From the NCBI GenBank assembly GCA_963729075.1, contig CAVSMU010000003.1, positions 186,001 through 250,000 on the forward strand: a stretch of 64,000 bases of DNA, read 5' to 3'. This DNA comes from WHSW01 sp963729075 (GTDB taxonomy: Bacteria > Actinomycetota > Thermoleophilia > Solirubrobacterales > 70-9). The notes below the pieces were generated by a model. It saw only the letters and a program-made list of their open reading frames with translations, was not told the DNA's origin and ran no database searches. Every line of letters starts with the position of its first letter. Within the stretch, counting starts at the first letter, position 1. Made by a program: the position numbers and the translations under genes. Shown here in pieces: positions 59,190-64,000 of the stretch.

Positions 59190-59951
59190 CTAGATCGGGT
59201 TCGGGACCTCGATGAACTCGTGATCGATCCCGAACCGCTCGCCCACCAGCTCGCCGAGCCGCCGAATGCCGAGCGTCTCGGTCGCGTAGTGGCCGGCCGC
59301 GATGAAGTGGAGCCCACCCTCGCGGGCATCTGCCATCGCGTGCTCCGCCGGCTCGCCGGTGAGGAACGCGTCGAGGCCGAGGGCCACCGCCTCGCCGAGC
59401 GCCGAGGCGGCTGCACCGGTGACGATGCCGATCGAGCGCACCTGCGCCGGCCCGGTCTCGAAGACGAGCGGCTCGCGGTCGAGCAGGTCGCGCACGGCGG
59501 CGAACAGGTCTCCGGCGGAGATCGGCTCGTGGCGACGGCCGATCGCGCCCACCGCCCGGCCCCGGAACTCGGCGAACGGCGCGGCGTCGAGCTCGAAGCC
59601 GAGCCCGGCGCAGAGCAGTGCGTTATTGCCGATCTCCGGGTGCGCGTCGAGCGGGAGGTGGTACCCGGCGACCGAGATCTCGGCCTCGAGCGCGGTGCGC
59701 AGCCTCGCGGCCATCTGCTCGGAGAGGGCGCGGGGGAGGAAGTCCCAGAACAGTCCGTGATGGGCCAGCACGAGTTGAGCCCCCGCGTCGCGGGCGCGCT
59801 CGAGCAGCTCGAGATGCGCGGAGACCCCCGTGATCACCCTCCTCACCTCCGAGGCCCCGGGAACCTGGAGGCCGTTCGGGCCGTAGTCGTCGAACGAGCC
59901 GGCGTCGAGCAGCTCGTCGCAGAAGGCGATCACCTCGTCGCGGCCGGCCAT
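59190..59951 (-). CDS. Nif3-like dinuclear metal centre hexameric protein
   Basis: 253 residues. Nif3/YbgI signs: YGPNGLQVPG, VLAHHGLFWDF with the metal-binding HH pair, NNALLCAGLG, and the late FIAAGHYATETLG. Often called GTP cyclohydrolase I type 2; real function unsettled. TAAAGT on the minus strand (59958-59963) lies 6 nt before the ATG, so the mRNA is probably leaderless. Confidence 0.92.
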   Translation of the reverse strand: MAGRDEVIAFCDELLDAGSFDDYGPNGLQVPGASEVRRVITGVSAHLELLERARDAGAQLVLAHHGLFWDFLPRALSEQMAARLRTALEAEISVAGYHLPLDAHPEIGNNALLCAGLGFELDAAPFAEFRGRAVGAIGRRHEPISAGDLFAAVRDLLDREPLVFETGPAQVRSIGIVTGAAASALGEAVALGLDAFLTGEPAEHAMADAREGGLHFIAAGHYATETLGIRRLGELVGERFGIDHEFIEVPNPI

Positions 59952-60028
59952 CGTCCGACTTTAGTGCCCGTCGCGCTCTGGGGGCACGCCCGGGCTCGGC
60001 CGGAGCACTTCGCGGATGCGGCGTCCTC

Positions 60029-60062
60029 GGGGATGCCGCGTAGCGGCGCTACGCGGCACCCC
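60029..60062. repeat. Strong 15-bp stem-loop in a divergent gap
   Basis: GGGG-A-TGCCGCGTAGC (60029-60044), loop GGC, GCTACGCGGCACCCC (60048-60062): 15 pairs with one bulged A, in the 189-bp region between the Nif3-like gene and the 84-residue protein. The adjacent CGGATGCGGCGTCC upstream could compete for pairing. Function unknown. Confidence 0.6.
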
Positions 60063-60125
60063 TGCGTCCTTGCCCCGCTCGTCCTCCGACCGCCCCAGGC
60101 GCACCCCCCGAGCACGACGGACACT

Positions 60126-60131
60126 TACGAT
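60126..60131 (+). promoter_or_regulatory. -10 box (TACGAT) of the small gene at 60141
   Basis: TACGAT fits TANNNT and ends 9 nt before the ATG at 60141, consistent with a very short or absent leader. Confidence 0.4.
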
Positions 60132-60140
60132 GTCCGGCTC

Positions 60141-60395
60141 ATGCACGACGCGAGCGGCACCAGTGGGCGCAGCGAGTTCATCGACTCGCTGATGGACACC
60201 GAGCTCTACTCGATCGGCGCGTACTTCTGCGACGAGCATCCGGACCTGGTCGACGAGGTCGTCGCCCGGAGCGTCGAGATCGAGAGCCGCGGCCTGGAGG
60301 CGTACGCGCGAGACGGCGGCGCGCCGCTCGAGGAGACGTTCGAGACCCTGCTCACCGGCCTGGCGGTGCGCTACTACAAGGCGGTGGCGGGCTAA
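60141..60395 (+). CDS. Small acidic protein of unknown function
   Basis: 84 residues, mostly helical and acidic (FIDSLMDTELYSIGAYFCDE, HPDLVDEVVARSVEIES, ETFETLLTGLAVRYYKAV). No family recognised. The ATG was chosen from the promoter position; the frame upstream is antisense to the Nif3-like gene. Followed after 22 bp by the DsbA-like gene, perhaps one operon. Confidence 0.6.
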   Translation: MHDASGTSGRSEFIDSLMDTELYSIGAYFCDEHPDLVDEVVARSVEIESRGLEAYARDGGAPLEETFETLLTGLAVRYYKAVAG

Positions 60396-60417
60396 CCCGC
60401 CGCGCGGCACGCTCCAG

Positions 60418-61101
60418 GTGAGCCCCTGGGTGCCGAGAGCGCTGCTGATCGTCGGCGGCGCCGCGCTGATCGCCGCTGTCGTGTCGATCGCGGTCGGCGA
60501 GGGCGGGCCACGGGCGCAGGACATCGGCGGCGTCAACGAGGTCCAGCGCATCTTCGGAGGCATCGCGCAGGAGGAGGCGGACCTCGGGCCCGAGGACGCC
60601 GAGCTCGCGATCAGCGTCTTCAACGACATCCAGTGCGAGCCGTGCGCGGACTACGAGATCGACGTGATCGACCCGTTGGTCGAGGAGTACGCGCGCACCG
60701 ACCAGGCCCGGTTCGAGTTCCGCCATTTCTCGCTGGCGCCCAACGACACCACTCTGGCCGCGATCGCCGCCGAGGCCGCGGGGGAGCAGGCGCGCCAGTG
60801 GCAGTACCTGGACACGTTCGTCCGCAACCAGGACCTGGCGATCAGCCGCGACGTCGACGAGGACGTGCTGCGCGAGGTCGCCGAGGCCGTGCCGCAGCTC
60901 GACGTCGAGCAGTGGCAGGAGGACTTCGAGTCGCCCCGCAGCGAGGAGCTCGTGCGCCAGGACGCGATGCTCGCGGCCGAGCTCCAGCTGCCCGCCGAGC
61001 CGGCCGTCGTCGTCTCCGGACCGGGCGGCCAGCGCGAGCTGATCGAGTCGCCGTCGGCGGCGGAGATCGAGGCGGCGATCGACGCCGTCGGCCAGAGCTA
61101 G
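60418..61101 (+). CDS. Membrane-anchored DsbA-like thioredoxin-fold protein
   Basis: 227 residues with one N-terminal membrane anchor (ALLIVGGAALIAAVVSIAV). The extracellular domain has a CxxC in VFNDIQCEPCADYEI followed by a DsbA-type helical insertion (LAAIAAEAAGEQARQWQYLD) and the cis-proline region LPAEPAVVVSG, with Pro after Glu. It fits DSBA-like oxidoreductases that form or isomerise disulfides outside the membrane. GTG start. Its stop lies across the 3' end of the convergent VTT gene (4-nt overlap). Confidence 0.87.
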   Translation: MSPWVPRALLIVGGAALIAAVVSIAVGEGGPRAQDIGGVNEVQRIFGGIAQEEADLGPEDAELAISVFNDIQCEPCADYEIDVIDPLVEEYARTDQARFEFRHFSLAPNDTTLAAIAAEAAGEQARQWQYLDTFVRNQDLAISRDVDEDVLREVAEAVPQLDVEQWQEDFESPRSEELVRQDAMLAAELQLPAEPAVVVSGPGGQRELIESPSAAEIEAAIDAVGQS

Positions 61102-61874
61102 GGCCGGGGCTGCGCCTCCGCCGGCTCGGCCTCGCTCGAGCCGGAGCCGGAGCCGGAGGGCGACTCGCCGATCATGCGCCGCAGCCGCCGGGTCAATAGC
61201 AGCAGCGCGATCAACACGATCGCTCCGATCCACAGGATCGGGTCAGTCGGGGAGAGCTCCTCGAGCTGGCTGCCCAGATAGACGAACAGCACCGTGATCG
61301 GGATGTAGCCGACCACCGTCGTCCACAGGAACCTCGGCACCGGCACGTGAGCGGCGCCCGCGACCATCGAGAACAGGCTGAAGGGGATGACCGGGATCAG
61401 GCGGATGACGAGCAGCAGGGTGGCGCCGCCGGCCTCGGCGACGTGCTCGAGCCGCTCGAAGCGCTCCTGTCGGACGAAGCGGTAGAGCACGGGGCGGGCA
61501 GCATGGCGGCCGATCCAGTAGGCGACGATCGCGTTCAGCAGCCAGCCGGCCATGATGAGCGGCATCGCGACCCAGAACCCGTAGACGTACCCTGCGGCCG
61601 CGTCGAGGATCTCTGCGGGGTACCAGATCACGGCGTGCGCGAGCGCGAGCCCGAGCACGATCGGCACGCCGCCGAAGTGGAGCCCGCGGATCTCGTCACG
61701 CAGTGACTCGGTGTCGCCCTGCACGGCGTTGCCGACCCCGGTGCGCAGCGGCTCGATCAGGACGATGAGCAGCGCGAGAAGGGCGACCCCGACGAGCGTC
61801 ACGACCACTCCGATCAGCGGCGGGCCGGCGCCCGGAGCCGGCTCTGAGCCCCTCCCTCCGGATCGCTCCGCCAT
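61098..61874 (-). CDS. VTT-domain (TVP38/TMEM64, DedA-like) membrane protein
   Basis: 258 residues, six or so membrane spans. Conserved VTT core: EILDAAAGYVYGFWVAM, GWLLNAIVAYWIGRHAAR, then LLVIRLIPVIPFSLFSMVAG. DedA/VTT proteins move or flip lipids in several systems; role here unknown. CATACT on the minus strand (61882-61887 complement) is 7 nt before the ATG. Confidence 0.92.
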   Translation of the reverse strand: MAERSGGRGSEPAPGAGPPLIGVVVTLVGVALLALLIVLIEPLRTGVGNAVQGDTESLRDEIRGLHFGGVPIVLGLALAHAVIWYPAEILDAAAGYVYGFWVAMPLIMAGWLLNAIVAYWIGRHAARPVLYRFVRQERFERLEHVAEAGGATLLLVIRLIPVIPFSLFSMVAGAAHVPVPRFLWTTVVGYIPITVLFVYLGSQLEELSPTDPILWIGAIVLIALLLLTRRLRRMIGESPSGSGSGSSEAEPAEAQPRP

Positions 61875-61881
61875 CCCGGTC

Positions 61882-61932
61882 AGTATGGCGGGCGGCGTGA
61901 AAGTGAAACTGCCACGCCGCTTTCGCCATACT
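61882..61932. promoter_or_regulatory. Symmetric divergent promoter region of VTT gene and tRNA-Pro
   Basis: AGTATGGCG-G-GCGGCGTG (61882-61899) pairs with CACGCCGC-TTT-CGCCATACT (61913-61932). Each outer arm carries CATACT pointing outward: left toward the VTT gene start (7 nt), right toward the tRNA 5' end (10 nt). For the tRNA a -35-like GTGAAA (61903-61908) lies 18 nt before CATACT. Confidence 0.55.
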
Positions 61933-61942
61933 TGGGCGTCCT

Positions 61943-62016
61943 CGGGGCGTGGCGCAGTCTGGTAGCGCGCACCGTTCGGGTCGGTGAGGTCCCCGGTTCA
62001 AATCCGGGCGCCCCGA
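61943..62016 (+). tRNA. tRNA-Pro (CGG)
   Basis: Cloverleaf read by eye: acceptor CGGGGCG/CGCCCCG (61943-61949, 62009-62015) with discriminator A at 62016; D-arm around GCGCAGTCTGGTAGCGC; anticodon stem CACCG/CGGTG with loop TTCGGGT, anticodon CGG for proline codon CCG; T-arm CCCGG-TTCAAAT-CCGGG. No CCA is encoded. 74 nt. Confidence 0.95.
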
Positions 62017-62022
62017 TTGGCA

Positions 62023-62048
62023 GAAACCCGCTCACCGTGGCGGGTTTC
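62023..62048 (+). terminator. Hairpin after tRNA-Pro
   Basis: GAAACCCG (62023-62030) and CGGGTTTC (62041-62048), an 8-bp perfect stem with a 10-nt loop, 6 nt after the tRNA. No T tract follows. A second hairpin, GGGACCA-GCCG-TGGTCCC (62058-62075), and a further direct TGGTCCC (62080-62086) follow. Confidence 0.5.
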
Positions 62049-62127
62049 GCCGTTCTCGGGACCAGCCGTGGTCCCAATGTGGTCCCGTTTGCATCGGGCT
62101 CGGCCCCGGCCCGGCCTTGGCCTCAGG

Positions 62128-63102
62128 CTAGCCCGCCTGCACGCCGACCACGAAGTCGATCTCCGGATCGAGGATCTGCTCGATCAGCTCGGCGTCGGGG
62201 GTGATCCCCATCTCGCGGCAGCGGTTGCGGTAGTGCCGGACCTTCTGTTGCTGGTACTTGTCGAGATCGAGCCCCGGGACGGCCTTCTGATACTCGACCA
62301 GGCCGACCAGGTTGCCGCGGTACTCGTCGAAGACCTCGTGCACGAGAGCCTCGTACTCGGGGTTCCTCTCGATCAGCGTGCGACAGGCTTGGGTGCCGAA
62401 GGTGATGTGCCTGCCCTCGTCCCGCAGGATCAGCCTGAACCCCTCCCTGAGCCCGGGGAAGGCCTTCCAGAGGTCGGTGGTGTCGATGACGATCTCGTAG
62501 GAGGGCATGGTGAGCACGCCTTCGACGAAGCCGTTGTAGGCGGCCGAGAAGCGCACGAAGCGGGCCTCGATCGCCTCCGTGTCGCCGTCCATCGAGGCCT
62601 GCAACAGCTCACGCCCGTACCGGGGGAGCGCCTCGTGGAGCACGTCGCGGACCTCGAAGCGTCCGCTCGGGTCCACCGTCTCGCCGCGGACGAGAAAGTG
62701 GCGCGCGACCTCCTCGGGCTCGAGCACGCCGACGACATCGTCGTGCCAGCGCATGAAGAACTCGGCGTGCTTCGCCTCCTCCATCAGGAAGGTGGAGAGG
62801 TAGGTGACCCAGTCGAAGCGGCCCAGCGCGTGGGAGGCGGCGATCATCGGCACGAGCTCGTCGGTCACCGCCTGCTCGCCGGCGAGGAACCGGATCGTGA
62901 CCCCGAGCAGGCCCTCGCGCTGCTCCTCCGAAATCCGTTTCCAGTCGGCGGCGTCCCGGGTGAAGTCGAGGTCGTCGACGTCCCAGATCTTCTTCACCGC
63001 AAACTTGTACTTCCGGTACATCGGTCCCTTGATCATCGCCCGCGTGAAGTGGAAGCGGCCGACGACATCGGGGTCGAGCTTTGAGCCGTTACCGTCTGAC
63101 AT
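62128..63102 (-). CDS. R2-like ligand-binding oxidase (R2lox)
   Basis: 324 residues, ferritin-like fold of the R2lox family, which assembles a Mn/Fe centre with a bound fatty acid and a Tyr-Val ether cross-link. Metal ligands: E76 (FLAGEQAVTDE), E109 and H112 (MEEAKHAEFF), E194 (FVEGVLTM), E229 and H232 (RDEGRHITFG). The cross-link residues known from the M. tuberculosis protein are kept: V79, three after E76, and Y189, five before E194. This separates it from ribonucleotide reductase R2. ATG at 63102 overlaps the DUF1059 stop by 1 nt (TGATG). Physiological substrate unknown. Confidence 0.93.
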   Translation of the reverse strand: MSDGNGSKLDPDVVGRFHFTRAMIKGPMYRKYKFAVKKIWDVDDLDFTRDAADWKRISEEQREGLLGVTIRFLAGEQAVTDELVPMIAASHALGRFDWVTYLSTFLMEEAKHAEFFMRWHDDVVGVLEPEEVARHFLVRGETVDPSGRFEVRDVLHEALPRYGRELLQASMDGDTEAIEARFVRFSAAYNGFVEGVLTMPSYEIVIDTTDLWKAFPGLREGFRLILRDEGRHITFGTQACRTLIERNPEYEALVHEVFDEYRGNLVGLVEYQKAVPGLDLDKYQQQKVRHYRNRCREMGITPDAELIEQILDPEIDFVVGVQAG

Positions 63103-63284
63103 CAGCGTTCCTCCTGTTCGTCGTCGTCGACCTCGGTCGACATGTCGATGATCACATCCTCGAGCTCGAAGCTGTCGTGCTCCTCCGCCATGTGCCGCTG
63201 GACGGCCTCCACCAGCGCCTGCTCGTCGGGGGCGACGATGGTCGCCCCACAGCCAGCGTCCAGGCACTCGTATCGACGGGGCAT
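63102..63284 (-). CDS. DUF1059 small protein
   Basis: 60 residues from the ATG at 63284, preceded by AAGGAGG at 8 nt. DUF1059 pattern: RRYECLDAGCGATIVAPDEQ with two cysteines, VQRHMAEEHD with histidines that could complete a zinc site, then an acidic end. Role unknown. Translationally coupled to the R2-like oxidase, which suggests a common job. Confidence 0.85.
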   Translation of the reverse strand: MPRRYECLDAGCGATIVAPDEQALVEAVQRHMAEEHDSFELEDVIIDMSTEVDDDEQEER

Positions 63285-63382
63285 CCGGGAGACCTCCTTC
63301 AAAGGTGCATGGAAGGCGGCGGCTTGAGCGAGATACTACGTGGGGCGGTTGAGAGCGCGACCACCCTTCGCCCCGATTTCGC

Positions 63383-63787
63383 TCACTCCTGCAGCCCGGC
63401 GGCTGCGAGCGCTTCGGCGCGGCTCCGATAGAGCTCGACGCGAACGATCCGGCCGGCGCGAACCGTGTAGAGGTAGCCCGTCTGGCCGTGGACGTCGACG
63501 CCGCTGGTCCGCCCGCGTCCGTGGTGGCTCGCGACGAGCAGCACGACGTCGCCGAGGTCTCGCGCTTCCTCGATCTCGAATCGGTAGCCGGGCTCGAAGG
63601 TCCTGAACCAGTCGCCGAACCACTGGCCGACCGCCTCGCGGCCGTCGAAGGTCCCGGACGCAAGAAACGCGGCGGAGTCCACGACGAGCACTACGTCCGC
63701 CGCGTAGTGCGCCATCGCTCGGGAGAAGTCCCGCTCGTTCGTGGCCTCGAACTGATCGCGCACGACCTCGACGTTCTCCTGCGACAT
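63383..63787 (-). CDS. SnoaL-like / NTF2-fold protein
   Basis: 134 residues from the ATG at 63787 (MSQENVEVVR is the usual start of this group in Actinobacteria). Pattern VRDQFEATNERDFSRAMAHY, GREAVGQWFGDWF and RAGRIVRVELYRSRAEAL shows the cone-shaped NTF2-like fold. Substrate or ligand unknown. Confidence 0.86.
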   Translation of the reverse strand: MSQENVEVVRDQFEATNERDFSRAMAHYAADVVLVVDSAAFLASGTFDGREAVGQWFGDWFRTFEPGYRFEIEEARDLGDVVLLVASHHGRGRTSGVDVHGQTGYLYTVRAGRIVRVELYRSRAEALAAAGLQE

Positions 63788-63831
63788 CGGCGCGCGCATT
63801 ATCTCGTCGGCCGTGACCCGGCCGGGCCCGG

Positions 63832-64000
63832 TCAGCTCAGCAGCAGGCTGACGACGATCGCGATCGGGGTCCCGTAGAGCGAGAGGCGGGCGAAGAAGTC
63901 GCGCCAGAAGCCCCGGTACGGCGCCGTCTGGAAGAGGGTGAGGCCGACGATGTGGGTGACGTTGACCAGACCCATGAGGCCGGCGATCACCACCACGGCG
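63832..64000 (-). CDS. Membrane protein, C-terminal fragment at window edge
   Basis: About 55 residues of an open frame that runs out of the window on the minus strand: VVVIAGLMGLVNVTHIVGLT, then YRGFWRDFFARLSLYGTP and IAIVVSLLLS before the TGA at 63832-63834. Two membrane spans with a charged loop. Too little to name a family. Confidence 0.55.
   Translation of the reverse strand, partial: AVVVIAGLMGLVNVTHIVGLTLFQTAPYRGFWRDFFARLSLYGTPIAIVVSLLLS

Noticed and set aside
59220..60140. Upstream part of a long plus-strand frame ending at 60395
   Set aside because: It runs antisense to the Nif3-like gene. Only the part from the ATG at 60141, behind a TACGAT box, is kept.

Overview
The window is one continuous stretch of a high-GC actinobacterial chromosome. 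Gene content, leaderless promoters, a zinc-type S14, an S12 with an extra N-terminal loop and lineage-type hypothetical proteins point to class Thermoleophilia (Solirubrobacterales or a relative). That placement is inference from protein character; no 16S rRNA is present.

Layout. 1-6122: rpoB (3' part only) and rpoC. 6141-7705: a DrrAB-like ABC exporter on the minus strand. 7797-12687: accessory block with a DUF2945 protein, an AbiEi_N/DUF559 protein, cbs and a transsulfuration enzyme separated by three 51-bp tandem repeats, and a secreted protein with a duplicated domain. 12697-19517: a HAD protein divergent from the str operon (rpsL, rpsG, then two minus-strand membrane genes, then fusA and tuf). 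19573-37932: the S10, spc and alpha operons almost without a break (rpsJ to rplO, secY, adk, map, rpmJ, rpsM, rpsK, rpsD, rpoA, rplQ, truA). A second AbiEi_N/DUF559 gene sits between secY and adk. infA is not at its usual place between map and rpmJ.

37953-48204: a tandem-hotdog thioesterase and a three-gene ferric-iron ABC importer on the minus strand, divergent from a membrane protein, a family 2 glycosyltransferase, a Gfo/Idh/MocA oxidoreductase and an AlkP-superfamily protein. Two DtxR/IdeR-like boxes (TTAGG-N4-CCTAA), one between the divergent units and one at the glycosyltransferase start, suggest that iron controls both. 48276-64000: surE-ligA, an epimerase with dacB, a patatin, a sulfatase, an acyl-CoA ligase, a small helix-turn-helix protein, a Nif3-like protein, a DsbA-like protein, a VTT membrane protein, tRNA-Pro(CGG), and an R2-like ligand-binding oxidase with a DUF1059 partner.

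Three themes recur. (1) Several proteins of the expression machinery (S3, S17, L5, S5, RpoB) carry long acidic or proline-rich tails that look disordered. (2) Many promoters place a TANNNT box 6-9 nt before the start codon, as in leaderless mRNAs, while fusA, S10 and rpsM instead have leader hairpins followed by T tracts. (3) rpsQ and the sulfatase are each interrupted by what looks like one extra G in a GC-rich run, which may be sequencing error. No CRISPR array, complete insertion sequence, integrase or origin was seen, and no stretch over 300 bases lacks a gene.
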